From: Rhizobium phaseoli
GTDB lineage: Bacteria > Pseudomonadota > Alphaproteobacteria > Rhizobiales > Rhizobiaceae
DNA: 64,000 nt
Assembly: GCF_003985125.1 (NCBI RefSeq)
Contig: NZ_ML133580.1
Coordinates: 1 to 64,000, forward strand
Reading direction: 5' to 3'
Under the pieces are notes generated by a model. It saw only the letters and a list, made by a program, of their open reading frames with translations. It made no database searches and had not been told where the DNA came from. Below, piece after piece: positions 24,324 to 33,352 of the stretch; the stretch's first letter is position 1; every line of letters starts with the position of its first letter. Position numbers and translations under genes: made by a program.

Positions 24324-26318
24324 TCACGCCGCTGAATTGGTTTCTACGCCGACGAAAGCTAAATCTGAGACCTCGCCTGTCGAAGAATAGCCGGAAACGA
24401 GCTCAGCTAATATCGTGCGGGCAGCGATCATATCGTTTCGATCCAATGCCGCATTGAGCGCGTTGATCTTTTTCAAAAGCTCCGGCCAGGAAAGGAAATC
24501 CTCACGCGCCTTCATAATCCTGGGATGTTCGGTTGTCTCAGGATTATCGCCGATCAGCAATTCTTCATAGAGCTTCTCGCCGGGCCTGAGACCGGTCACG
24601 GAAAGCTCGATATCCCCTTCGGGATTATCCTCGTCGCGAACAGCCAATCCCGAAAGCTCGACCATCTTGCGAGCGAGGTCTGCGATGCGGACGGGCTCGC
24701 CCATGTCGAGCAGGAAAACATCCCCACCTTCGGCCATCGCGCCCGCCTGAATGACAAGTTGCGAGGCCTCCGAAATGGTCATGAAGTAGCGGGTTATTTT
24801 CGGGTGCGTCAAGGTAACCGGCCCGCCGTCCTTGATCTGCTGCCGGAACAGCGGCACGACGGATCCGGAGGACCCGAGCACGTTTCCGAACCGGACCATG
24901 GAGAAATTCGTGCGCACTCTGTCAACGGCCGGTTCTACGGCAAGCGCCTGCAGAACCATCTCCGCCAGCCTCTTGCTGGCGCCCATCACGTTCGTCGGAC
25001 GCACGGCTTTGTCCGTACTGATCAGCACGAAATTCAAGACGCCGCATTTATTCGCCGCGCGTGCGGTGATCAGCGTCCCCATGACGTTGTTCTTGATGCC
25101 TTCCACCGCATTATGTTCGACGAGAGGCACATGCTTGTAAGCGGCGGCATGATAGAGCGTCTGCGGCCGCCAGCTCCGCATGATATGTTCCATGCGGTCC
25201 GGGTCGCGGACGGAACAAAGGATCGGAACGATCTGCAGGCTTTCCTGCTTGTAAAGTTCGGCCAGCTTCAGCAATTCCGCGTGAATATTATAAAGCGCGA
25301 ACTCGTTCTGATCGATGAGGATGAGGCTCGAAGGCGCATTGCGCAGAATCTGCCGACAGAGTTCACCACCGATGGAACCGCCGGCGCCCGTGACCATCAC
25401 CACCTTTTTGCGCATCGCCTTGTCGAGCAATTCCTGCCGCGGCGCCACCGCTTCTCTGCCCAGCAGATCTTCGATCTCCAGCTCGCGAATGTCGGAGACG
25501 GCGACACGGCCCTGAGCAAGCGCCGTGAGGTCCGGCAATGTCCGAACATTCACCCTGGCTTTGCGAATGCGCTCGAGGATTTCATTGCGCCGCTGCCGCG
25601 ATGCGGATGGCAGAGCAAGAAGCACATTGTGCACGCCAAGAGCTTCGGCGAGCGCCGGAAGATCCGAGGGGTCATAGATGGGCAGGCCACCCATGATGCC
25701 GCCCTTGAGACGCGGATCATCATCCAGATAGCCGACGACGTTGAGTTCGGCGCTATTCGTCAGCGCAGCCGCCAGTTGCCGCCCGGCCTTCCCGGCCCCA
25801 TAGATCAGCACCTTGGCGAGCATATCCTGGTGAAGGATACGCTGGTAGGCATCCCCCAGCCAATAGCGGATACTCAACCGCGACAGCCCAATCCCGATCA
25901 ACAGCAGGAAAGGCTGGAGAATACCGACCGTTCTCGGAACACCCGGGACGCTGAGAGCCGTAAATATCGTCATGAAGGCGAAGCCGTAGATCGCAATCGC
26001 CTTTAAAACAGTAATGAACGCAGCCAGATTGGCATAACGGAAGATCGCCCGATACATGCCCATGACGATGAAGATGGGAAGGGCCATGCACAGCGAAACG
26101 AACACCGGCAGCCACTGGACGCCGGTCAGCATCGTCCATTCGTTCAGCCTGAAGCAATAGGCCAGCCAGATCGTCAGAACGCAAAAGCTGGAGTCCACCA
26201 GCAAAGCCAGAACGCGTTTGGCAACCCGCGGCATCGCCAGCAGAGGGGCGACGAGCGCCTGCATCGGCACTAGCAACCATCCGGAGCGCGATGTCTCAGA
26301 GGGAGAGTTTTCAGGCAT
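24324..26318 (-). CDS. UDP-GlcNAc 4,6-dehydratase, WbpM/CapD-type membrane enzyme
   Basis: A 664-residue protein with about four N-terminal membrane helices (residues 30-150), a first Rossmann motif GAGKAG (174-179) and a second, catalytic SDR domain starting TGAGGSIGGEL (310-320). STDKAVRPTNVMGASKR (434-450) carries the Met-x3-Lys variant of the usual Tyr-x3-Lys, which defines the WbpM group. These enzymes make UDP-4-keto-6-deoxy-HexNAc, precursor of FucNAc or QuiNAc. Length fits WbpM (about 665). Transcribed away from gmd. Confidence 0.9.
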   Translation of the reverse strand: MPENSPSETSRSGWLLVPMQALVAPLLAMPRVAKRVLALLVDSSFCVLTIWLAYCFRLNEWTMLTGVQWLPVFVSLCMALPIFIVMGMYRAIFRYANLAAFITVLKAIAIYGFAFMTIFTALSVPGVPRTVGILQPFLLLIGIGLSRLSIRYWLGDAYQRILHQDMLAKVLIYGAGKAGRQLAAALTNSAELNVVGYLDDDPRLKGGIMGGLPIYDPSDLPALAEALGVHNVLLALPSASRQRRNEILERIRKARVNVRTLPDLTALAQGRVAVSDIRELEIEDLLGREAVAPRQELLDKAMRKKVVMVTGAGGSIGGELCRQILRNAPSSLILIDQNEFALYNIHAELLKLAELYKQESLQIVPILCSVRDPDRMEHIMRSWRPQTLYHAAAYKHVPLVEHNAVEGIKNNVMGTLITARAANKCGVLNFVLISTDKAVRPTNVMGASKRLAEMVLQALAVEPAVDRVRTNFSMVRFGNVLGSSGSVVPLFRQQIKDGGPVTLTHPKITRYFMTISEASQLVIQAGAMAEGGDVFLLDMGEPVRIADLARKMVELSGLAVRDEDNPEGDIELSVTGLRPGEKLYEELLIGDNPETTEHPRIMKAREDFLSWPELLKKINALNAALDRNDMIAARTILAELVSGYSSTGEVSDLAFVGVETNSAA

Positions 26319-26658
26319 TGCTTACCAGCGTCTCGCAGATCAACAGACAACCACCTTCTTGTCGCTTTCTGCAACGAGCGCAACTGAAATAATCGGAAAT
26401 CAAGGTCTTCCGCACCGACTTGTCTATCAGAAGTAGGTAGCATAGTGCCTATTACCTTCTGACAAATACCTGCCGCTGATGCTGGATTCAGGCTAGCGGA
26501 GCGCGAGGGGAAGAGTTTAGTCTCATTGTCGCAGTCTCACGTCAACCGAGGAGATCGACGATACTCATTTCTCCTGGCCGCAGTTACATGGGGGTTGCAC
26601 TCGTTCGGTCATTTCCATAAACACATCCCGAAGATTGCATCGAAAGACGACGTGAAAA
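26319..26658. other. Divergent intergenic region between the 4,6-dehydratase gene and gmd
   Basis: These 340 bases hold no supported gene and must contain promoters for both directions. The only clear structure is the inverted repeat at 26427-26462. No -10/-35 pair was assigned with confidence. Confidence 0.4.
26427..26462. promoter_or_regulatory. Imperfect inverted repeat in the dehydratase/gmd divergent region
   Basis: TCAGAAG (26427-26433) pairs with CTTCTGA (26456-26462), and GGTA with TACC just inside, leaving a small bulge. It is a candidate operator or hairpin; no adjacent T-run favours a terminator. Confidence 0.3.
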
Positions 26659-27720
26659 ATGACGAAAACCGCGCTTATTACTGGGGTAACTGGTCAGGAT
26701 GGTGCCTATTTGGCCGAATTGCTTTTGAGCAAGGGCTACACGGTGCATGGCATCAAGCGGCGATCCTCATCTTTCAACACCGGCCGTATCGAGCACATTT
26801 ATCAGGATCCGCATGAAGCCCATCCGCGCTTCATCCTCCACTATGGCGATATGATCGACTCGACCAATCTCCTGCGGATCGTGCAGCAGACTCAGCCTGA
26901 CGAAATCTACAACCTTGCCGCACAAAGCCATGTTGGCGTCAGCTTTGAAACGCCTGAATATACGGCGGACGCCGATGGCATTGGCACGCTGAGGCTTCTC
27001 GAGGCGATCCGCATCCTCGGCCTTGAGCAAAAGACCCGATTCTACCAGGCGTCGACATCGGAGCTTTACGGCCTTGTTCAGCAAGTGCCGCAGAGCGAGA
27101 AGACGCCGTTTTATCCGCGCTCCCCCTATGCTGCTGCCAAGCTCTATGCCTATTGGATTGTCGTGAATTATCGCGAGGCTTACGGTATGCATGCGTCGAA
27201 CGGAATTCTGTTCAACCATGAAAGCCCGCTTCGCGGCGAAACCTTCGTTACCCGCAAGATCACGATGGCGGTGGCTGCCATCCATGTCGGCCTCCAGGAT
27301 AAGCTCTTCCTGGGCAATCTCGACGCCAAGCGCGACTGGGGCCACGCGCGCGAATATGTCGAAGGCATGTGGCTGATGCTGCAGCAGGACAAGCCGGAAG
27401 ACTACGTCTTGGCGACGGGCGAGACGACCAGCGTGCGCCAGTTTGTCGAATGGGCCTTTGCCGATATCGGCATCACCCTGGAATGGAAGGGGTCCGGCGT
27501 CGACGAGAAGGGCTATGACGCCGCCTCCGGCCGATGCCTCGTCGAAATCGATCCCCGGTATTTTCGCCCGACCGAAGTCGACCTTTTGCTTGGCGACCCG
27601 ACCAAGGCGCGTCAGAAACTCGGCTGGCACCATAAAACGCCGGTTCGCGACCTCGCTGCCGAAATGGTGCGTGAAGATATCAAGCACTGGAAGTCTCAAA
27701 ACTTCAGGAAAGAGAGCTGA
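26659..27720 (+). CDS. gmd: GDP-mannose 4,6-dehydratase
   Basis: A 353-residue extended SDR that converts GDP-D-mannose to GDP-4-keto-6-deoxy-D-mannose. The NADP motif TGVTGQDGAYLAELL is at residues 8-22. Other markers are HGIKRRSSSFNTGRI, YNLAAQSHVGVSFE, the Ser/Thr in ASTSELYG, YAAAKLYAYW with the catalytic Tyr-x3-Lys, and ILFNHESPLRG. It is complete, unlike the relic at 9435. It is followed with no gap by fucose synthase. Confidence 0.95.
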   Translation: MTKTALITGVTGQDGAYLAELLLSKGYTVHGIKRRSSSFNTGRIEHIYQDPHEAHPRFILHYGDMIDSTNLLRIVQQTQPDEIYNLAAQSHVGVSFETPEYTADADGIGTLRLLEAIRILGLEQKTRFYQASTSELYGLVQQVPQSEKTPFYPRSPYAAAKLYAYWIVVNYREAYGMHASNGILFNHESPLRGETFVTRKITMAVAAIHVGLQDKLFLGNLDAKRDWGHAREYVEGMWLMLQQDKPEDYVLATGETTSVRQFVEWAFADIGITLEWKGSGVDEKGYDAASGRCLVEIDPRYFRPTEVDLLLGDPTKARQKLGWHHKTPVRDLAAEMVREDIKHWKSQNFRKES

Positions 27721-28674
27721 GTGTCCGACTTGTCCAACAAGAAAATCTGGGTGGCCGGCCATCGGGGCATGGTGGGCAGCGCTCTTGTGCGCAGGCTTCA
27801 CTCAGAAAGTTGCACTGTCATCACGGCAACGCGGCAGGAGCTTGATCTCAAGCGGCAGGACGAGGTCGAAAGATTCGTCCAGACGAACAGACCGGATGCG
27901 ATCATCCTCGCGGCCGCGAAGGTCGGCGGGATTCTTGCGAACGACACCCTTCCGGCCGATTTTCTCTACGATAACCTGATCATCGAGGCCAATATCTTCG
28001 AAGCCGCGCATCTCTGCGGCGTCGACAGGCTCCTGTTCCTGGGTTCAAGTTGCATTTACCCCAAATTTGCACCGCAGCCGATTTCTGAAGACGCGCTTCT
28101 GACCGGTCCGCTCGAGCCGACCAACGAGTGGTATGCGATCGCCAAGATCGCCGGGATCAAGCTGGCGGAAGCCTACCGCAAGCAGCACGGGCGCGATTAT
28201 ATTTCTGCCATGCCGACCAATCTCTATGGTCCGGGCGACAATTTCGATCTGCAATCCAGTCACGTTCTGCCGGCGCTGATTCACAAGGCCCACCTCGCTA
28301 AGGCGACGGGAGCTTCCGAAATTACCATCTGGGGAACCGGAACGCCCCGGCGGGAATTTCTTCACGTCGACGATTGTGCGGATGCGCTCGTTTTCCTGTT
28401 GAAGAATTATTCGGGCGCCGAGCATGTCAATGTCGGATCGGGAGAGGATATCGAAATCCTCGAGCTCGCCCACCTGGTTTGCCGCGTTGTCGGTTATGAA
28501 GGAAAAATCACCCACGACCTCTCCAAGCCGGACGGTACCCCGCGCAAGCTCATGAGCAACGACAAGCTGAAGAACATGGGCTGGAAGCCTCGCATCTCGC
28601 TGGAGGAGGGGGTTCGCGCCGTATATGAATGGTTTCTCCAGGTCGAAGGCAACGCCGCCGCGGTGCGACAGTAG
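27721..28674 (+). CDS. fcl: GDP-L-fucose synthase
   Basis: A 317-residue bifunctional 3,5-epimerase/4-reductase completing GDP-L-fucose. The NADP motif is GHRGMVGSALVRRL. Catalytic residues sit in FLGSSCIYPKFAPQPI and WYAIAKIAGIKLAEAYRKQ (Tyr-x3-Lys), with MPTNLYGPGDNFD next. GTG at 27721 follows the gmd stop immediately. GDP-fucose is a donor for rhizobial O-antigen, and in other rhizobia for Nod factor decoration; no nod genes are visible here. Confidence 0.95.
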   Translation: MSDLSNKKIWVAGHRGMVGSALVRRLHSESCTVITATRQELDLKRQDEVERFVQTNRPDAIILAAAKVGGILANDTLPADFLYDNLIIEANIFEAAHLCGVDRLLFLGSSCIYPKFAPQPISEDALLTGPLEPTNEWYAIAKIAGIKLAEAYRKQHGRDYISAMPTNLYGPGDNFDLQSSHVLPALIHKAHLAKATGASEITIWGTGTPRREFLHVDDCADALVFLLKNYSGAEHVNVGSGEDIEILELAHLVCRVVGYEGKITHDLSKPDGTPRKLMSNDKLKNMGWKPRISLEEGVRAVYEWFLQVEGNAAAVRQ

Positions 28675-28908
28675 CGATCGAGCCGTTTAGAATCTCGTCG
28701 AGAATGATTGTCGCCGATCCATCGGCGCGGCGACATCAGCGTGCCGTCAGCATCGGGCGTGGCGCTGGTCTGATGTCTCTCCCTGAGCGGAGCTGTTGAT
28801 CGAAGCGCACGATGACGGCCGGGACCACCGCAACCGTTCACCGCTTTGACAAGCCGCAGGTCAGACATTCCTACCGGCGCCTGTTCATCTCATCAATTTG
28901 GGAGAATT
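28675..28908. other. Gene-free stretch between fcl and tRNA-Gln
   Basis: No supported gene. Together with 28983-29228 it makes a 554-base interval whose only gene is tRNA-Gln. No terminator with a T-run was found after fcl. Confidence 0.4.
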
Positions 28909-28982
28909 TGGCTGGGGAACCTGGATTCGAACCAAGATCGACGGAGTCAGAGTCCGCTGTTCTACCATTGAACTATTCCCCA
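28909..28982 (-). tRNA. tRNA-Gln (anticodon CTG)
   Basis: On the minus strand the 74-nt sequence begins TGGGGAATAG and ends TTCCCCAGCCA with an encoded CCA. The acceptor stem TGGGGAA/TTCCCCA pairs fully. The anticodon arm reads CGGACTCTGACTCCG with CTG in the loop, and the T arm contains GGTTCGAATCC. It reads CAG codons. It marks the right side of the polysaccharide island. Confidence 0.95.
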
Positions 28983-29022
28983 GCAAGGGCGAACCGGCGG
29001 GCGGTTCGGCTGGTGTGCGGCG

Positions 29023-29050
29023 CTTATAAACAAAAGCCCGGCGATTGCAA
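29023..29050 (-). promoter_or_regulatory. Candidate sigma-70 promoter for tRNA-Gln
   Basis: On the minus strand TTGCAA (29050-29045) and TATAAG (29028-29023) are separated by 16 bases. The -10 box lies 40 bases upstream of the mature tRNA 5' end, a plausible distance for a short leader. Confidence 0.5.
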
Positions 29051-29228
29051 ATACCTGTTTTGAAAAAAATCGGCCTTCTCGGCCAGGGCTGAAATTATCC
29101 CGCAAATCCCTCTCTTAAAAAAGAATTTGGTGATTTTGGCGGGCGCTGATATTCTTGCGGCAACGCAAAAATCGAATGAGCGCCTGCTGCATACCTCAGG
29201 GAGTTGCGCGGCGCGGTGGAAAAACAAC

Positions 29229-30779
29229 GTGGAAGACCCCGAAGGCGGCGTAAAGCCGCAATTTGACGGGGCGTCGGCGGCAGGGCGCAAGGACGGCAAG
29301 AAGTCCAGGCGTCGCAAGGGCAAGCGCGGCGGGCAAACCCGCAGCGCCGCTCATCCCGCTTCGCATGAGCTCTCCGGCAATGCCGGGCAGCCAGCGCGCC
29401 CAATCGAAGATACCGCCGGACATCCGGCACGCAAGCGAAAGCGGCGCCGTCGCGGTGGCCATGGCGTTTCGCAGGAGGGCTCGCTTCGACCCCAGCCGAT
29501 GGAACAGACGGGCGTCGCAGCCAATGCTGTGCGGTCTGATGGCGATTCGGCGTCGAGCCGGCGCAACCGCCGCAAGCACCGCGGCAAGCGCGGTCTGCAG
29601 GGCCGGCCGCTGACATCGGCAAAGCCTTCCCATATCCAACTGCAGAAAAACCGGATTGAAGAGACGGCGAGTGCCGTCGTTCCGCGCGAGGTCCAGAACG
29701 GCGCCGGCCGCAAGGGCCGCCCGGAGGGCAACGCGCACCAGGGCGATCGCCAGGCGCCCGAGCATGCCTGGCCCGAAGAGCTCTATGCCGCTCTCGATCT
29801 CGGCACCAACAATTGCCGCCTGCTCATTGCCCAGCCGACCCGTCCGGGCCAGTTCCGCGTCGTAGACGCTTTTTCCCGCATCGTCCGGCTCGGCGAAGGC
29901 CTGGCGGCAAGCGGCCGTCTATCCGACGAGGCGATGGAAAGGGCGATCGAGGCGCTGAGGGTCTGCGCTTCCAAGCTCCGCAACCGGGAGATCCGCCGCA
30001 TGCGGCTGATCGCCACCGAAGCCTGCCGCCAGGCGGTCAATGGCGAGGAATTTTTGGGTCGCGTGGTTGCCGAAACCGGCCTCGAGCTTGAAATCATCGA
30101 TCGGGAAACCGAGGCGCGGCTTGCCGTCTCCGGCTGCTCTTCGCTCGTCGGCCGCGAGACACGCTCCGTCGTGCTCTTCGATATCGGCGGCGGTTCGTCG
30201 GAGATCGCCGTCATCCGCATCGGCGACAATCGCTTCAGCCGGCTTGCCAATCACATCACCCATTGGACGTCGCTGCCGGTCGGCGTGGTGACACTGTCGG
30301 AGCGTCACGGCGGACGTGATGTCACGCCGGAGCTGTTCGAAGGCATGGTGCGCGAGGTCGAGGGCATGCTTGGGCGTTTCGATTGCCCCGAGATCGAAAT
30401 TGCCCAGACCGGCGATTTCCACCTGATCGGCACGTCGGGCACGGTGACGACGCTTGCCGGCGTCCATCTCGACCTGCCGCGCTACGACCGGCGCAAGGTC
30501 GACGGCATCTGGCTGTCGGACGACGAGGTCTCCGCTATGCAGGCAAAACTGCTTTCGTGGGATTTCGACAGCCGCGCCGCCAACCCCTGCATCGGGCCGG
30601 ATCGGGCCGATCTGGTGCTCGCAGGCTGCGCCATTCTCGAGGCGATCCGCCGCCGCTGGCCGAGCCCGCGCATGCGTGTTGCCGATCGCGGCTTGAGGGA
30701 AGGCCTGCTCACCGACATGATGGCCGATGACGGCGTGTGGCGGCGTAATCGCAACCGCCGCGGCCAGCGCGCGAAATAG
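29229..30779 (+). CDS. ppx: Ppx/GppA exopolyphosphatase with long basic N-terminal extension
   Basis: A 516-residue protein. Residues about 146-500 form the Ppx/GppA domain: LYAALDLGTNNCRLLIAQP, FSRIVRLGEGL, DRETEARLAVSGCSSLVG, VVLFDIGGGSSEIAVI and LIGTSGTVTTLAGVHL are phosphate and metal-binding motifs of the ASKHA fold. It hydrolyses polyphosphate or pppGpp. The first 140 residues are low-complexity and rich in Lys, Arg and Gly (KKSRRRKGKRGG, RKRKRRRRGGHG). GTG at 29229 is chosen; a TTG at 29127 is possible. It is followed after 9 bases by rlmE. Confidence 0.85.
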   Translation: MEDPEGGVKPQFDGASAAGRKDGKKSRRRKGKRGGQTRSAAHPASHELSGNAGQPARPIEDTAGHPARKRKRRRRGGHGVSQEGSLRPQPMEQTGVAANAVRSDGDSASSRRNRRKHRGKRGLQGRPLTSAKPSHIQLQKNRIEETASAVVPREVQNGAGRKGRPEGNAHQGDRQAPEHAWPEELYAALDLGTNNCRLLIAQPTRPGQFRVVDAFSRIVRLGEGLAASGRLSDEAMERAIEALRVCASKLRNREIRRMRLIATEACRQAVNGEEFLGRVVAETGLELEIIDRETEARLAVSGCSSLVGRETRSVVLFDIGGGSSEIAVIRIGDNRFSRLANHITHWTSLPVGVVTLSERHGGRDVTPELFEGMVREVEGMLGRFDCPEIEIAQTGDFHLIGTSGTVTTLAGVHLDLPRYDRRKVDGIWLSDDEVSAMQAKLLSWDFDSRAANPCIGPDRADLVLAGCAILEAIRRRWPSPRMRVADRGLREGLLTDMMADDGVWRRNRNRRGQRAK

Positions 30780-30788
30780 GGGAAGGGC

Positions 30789-31508
30789 ATGACCAAGGCA
30801 CCGATCGCCGGAAATCGCACCGGCCGCAAGCTCGGCCAGCGCGTCAAGAACAAGAAGATGAAGGCGTCCTCCCGCCAGTGGCTGCAGCGCCACATCAACG
30901 ATCCATATGTGCAGCGCGCCCAGCTCGAAGGCTATCGCGCCCGCGCCGCCTTCAAGCTGCTCGAGATCGACGAGAAATACCACATCCTGCGCGGCGCCAG
31001 GCGGATCATCGATCTGGGTGCGGCTCCCGGCAGCTGGTCGCAGATCGCCGCCAAGGTCACCGGCTCGACCGATGAGGATATCCGTGTGGCCGCGATCGAT
31101 TTCCTGGAAATGGCCCAGCTTCCCGGCGTCAAGATCCTGCAGCTTGATTTCCTTGATCCGAGTGCGCCGGAAAAGCTGATGGAGGCCGTCGGCGGCACGC
31201 CCGATCTCGTCATCTCCGATATGGCAGCGCCAACCACCGGCCATCACCGCACCGACCACCTGCGCACCATGCATCTGTGCGAAGTCGCGGCCCACTTCGC
31301 CATCGAGGTGCTGGGGGAGGGCGGGCATTTCCTCACCAAGACCTTCCAGGGCGGCACCGAGCGTGATCTGCTCGCGATGCTGAAGCAGAATTTCCGCCAG
31401 GTCGTTCACGTCAAGCCGAACTCGTCGCGCGCCGAATCGGTCGAGATGTTTTTGTTGGCCAAGGGCTTCAAGGGCCGCAAGGCGGAAGGCCACGCAGAGG
31501 AAGCTTGA
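30789..31508 (+). CDS. rlmE: 23S rRNA (uridine-2552 2'-O)-methyltransferase
   Basis: A 239-residue RrmJ/FtsJ enzyme methylating U2552 in the peptidyl-transferase A-loop. The catalytic Lys is in [13 protein letters not shown] (Lys56), the SAM site is [15 protein letters not shown] (about 73-87), the catalytic Asp is in [13 protein letters not shown], the second Lys in FLTKTFQGG, and the Glu near the C-terminus in [11 protein letters not shown]. The N-terminal extension of about 25 basic residues is common in alphaproteobacteria. It follows ppx directly and is probably cotranscribed. Confidence 0.95.
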
Positions 31509-31542
31509 TCTCGGGCCGATCCCGGCCGATGATGACGGTCCC

Positions 31543-31926
31543 ATGCTTCTTTACGTCACGCTCGGAACCAATGACCTCGATCGCGCAGCGCATTTTTATG
31601 ATGCCGTTCTGCCGTTGCTCGGCTATCGCCGCCAGCAATATTCGCAGGAGGAGATCGGCTATTCCGCCGACAGCGATACGCGCTGCCGCTTCTGGGTGGT
31701 GACGCCGTTCAATCGCCGCCGGGCGACGGCAGGCAATGGCGCCATGGTCGCGTTCACGGCTGAAACGCGGGCGGCCGTCGATGCCTTCCATGCGGCGGCG
31801 ATTGCGGCAGGCGCCGCCGATGAGGGCGGGCCGGGTCTGCGCTCCTACCATGCCCATTTCTATGCCGCCTATATCCGCGATCTCGATGGCAACAAGCTCT
31901 CTGCCGTCTGCGAGAGCCCTGAATAG
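31543..31926 (+). CDS. VOC-superfamily (glyoxalase/bleomycin-resistance-like) protein
   Basis: A 127-residue single-domain VOC protein with the beta-alpha-beta-beta-beta pattern (LLYVTLGTNDLDRAAHFYDA at the start; YHAHFYAAYIRDLDGNKLSA at the end). The terminal DLDGN is a family hallmark. Possible roles include lactoylglutathione lyase-like or dioxygenase-like chemistry; substrate cannot be assigned. It starts 34 bases after rlmE and ends four bases before the convergent exporter gene. Confidence 0.8.
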   Translation: MLLYVTLGTNDLDRAAHFYDAVLPLLGYRRQQYSQEEIGYSADSDTRCRFWVVTPFNRRRATAGNGAMVAFTAETRAAVDAFHAAAIAAGAADEGGPGLRSYHAHFYAAYIRDLDGNKLSAVCESPE

Positions 31927-31930
31927 AGGC

Positions 31931-33352
31931 TTATTTCGCAGCTTGCTGCTCGGCCTCGATCGGTCCCGCCAAGCGCCTTGAGCGGTGACCGGAAACCAGC
32001 GCGCCGGCGTTGCGGTCCATCCTGATGAAGGGGATGGTCGCAATCACGGTCAATCCGGCGATGATATAGAAGGCAAAGTGGAAATCGGCCACATCAAGCG
32101 CCTCGCCCCTGAAATAGATCGCGCTTTCCAGGATGGCGGCCGCGACCGCGACGCCGAGCGCCAGGCTGATCTGCTGCATCACCGAACTCATCGAGGTCGC
32201 CTGGCTCGCCTGCGCATCATCGATATCGGCAAAGGCAAGCGCATTGACGCCGGTGAACATGAAGGAGCGGGAGAAGCCGCCGATGAGCAGCACGCCGATG
32301 ATGACGAGATGCGGCGTTGCCGGCGTGAACAGGCCGGTGATGACGGTGACGGCGGTCGTCACCATGGCGGCGCCGAGCAGCGTCGTGCGGAAGCCGACGC
32401 CTGCGAAAACGCGCTTTGCCATGAATTTGGTGGTGATCGCGCCGATCGCGCCGGCAAAGGTGATGAGGCCGGATTGGAACGGCGTCAGCCCGAAGCCGAG
32501 CTGCAGCATCAGCGGCGTCAGGAACGGCATGGCGCCGACGCAGATGCGAAACAGCGTGCCGCCCACGGTCGAGGCGCGGAATGTCGGGTTCCTGAACAGG
32601 CCGAGGTTGAGGATCGGCGCCGGGTGGCGCTTCGCATGGCCGATATAGAGGAAGCCGCAGACGAGGCCGATGCCGGTGGCGGCGACGCCGATGATCGGCG
32701 GCAGGGCCGGCAGGCTGACCACCGACAGGCCGAAGACGACGCCCGCGGCCGATAGCGAGGTCAGCACGAAACCGGTGAAATCGAGCTTCGGCGGCGCTGT
32801 CGCCTCGACCTCCGGCAGGAAGACCGTCGCCAGCCAGATGCCGATGATGCCGACCGGCACATTGATCAGGAAGATCCAGTGCCAGCTGAAATAGGTGGTG
32901 ATGAAGCCGCCGAGCGGCGGGCCGGTGAGCGGGCCGACCAGGGCCGGGATGGTGAGCAGCGCCATGGCCGAGACCAGATCGCTGCGCTTGGTCGTGCGCA
33001 CCAGCACGAGACGGCCGACCGGCGTCATCATCGCACCGCCCATGCCCTGCAGGAAGCGGGCGAAGACGAATTCGACGAGGCTGGAGGAGATGGCGCAGCA
33101 GATCGAGCCGACGACGAAGACTGATATGGCGAGCCGGAAGATTTTCTTGGCGCCGAACCTGTCGGCCATCCAGCCGCTGACCGGAATGAACACCGCAAGC
33201 GCCACCATATAGGAGGTCAGCGCCAGTTTCAGGGTGATCGGCCCGACATGGAGGTCTGCGGCGATCGCCGGCAATGCCGTCGAGATCACGGTGGAATCCA
33301 TCTGTTCCATGAAGAGAGCGACGGCGAGAATCAGCGGGACGATGCGGTTCAT
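31931..33352 (-). CDS. MFS multidrug exporter, DHA2 (EmrB-like) family
   Basis: A 473-residue transporter with about 14 hydrophobic segments. Motif C/D-like features are at the start (FMEQMDSTVISTALPAIAAD), motif A in SGWMADRFGAKKIF, and the helix-five signature in GPPLGGFITTYFSWHWIFLI, followed by NVPVGIIG. Proton-driven export of drugs or metabolites is expected. No membrane-fusion partner (EmrA) is adjacent. It is transcribed away from the metallo-hydrolase gene. Confidence 0.85.
   Translation of the reverse strand: MNRIVPLILAVALFMEQMDSTVISTALPAIAADLHVGPITLKLALTSYMVALAVFIPVSGWMADRFGAKKIFRLAISVFVVGSICCAISSSLVEFVFARFLQGMGGAMMTPVGRLVLVRTTKRSDLVSAMALLTIPALVGPLTGPPLGGFITTYFSWHWIFLINVPVGIIGIWLATVFLPEVEATAPPKLDFTGFVLTSLSAAGVVFGLSVVSLPALPPIIGVAATGIGLVCGFLYIGHAKRHPAPILNLGLFRNPTFRASTVGGTLFRICVGAMPFLTPLMLQLGFGLTPFQSGLITFAGAIGAITTKFMAKRVFAGVGFRTTLLGAAMVTTAVTVITGLFTPATPHLVIIGVLLIGGFSRSFMFTGVNALAFADIDDAQASQATSMSSVMQQISLALGVAVAAAILESAIYFRGEALDVADFHFAFYIIAGLTVIATIPFIRMDRNAGALVSGHRSRRLAGPIEAEQQAAK

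Noticed and set aside
24525..26006. Long open frame on the plus strand opposite the WbpM-type gene
   Set aside because: Antisense shadow of a high-GC gene; composition is Arg/His/Asp-rich without any motif, while the minus strand gives a clear family.
28909..28982. tRNA-Gln as an integration site (att) for the island
   Set aside because: No repeat of its 3' end was seen near the left border and no integrase gene is present.
29919..31544. Minus-strand frame opposite ppx and rlmE
   Set aside because: Shadow; both plus-strand genes have complete catalytic motifs.
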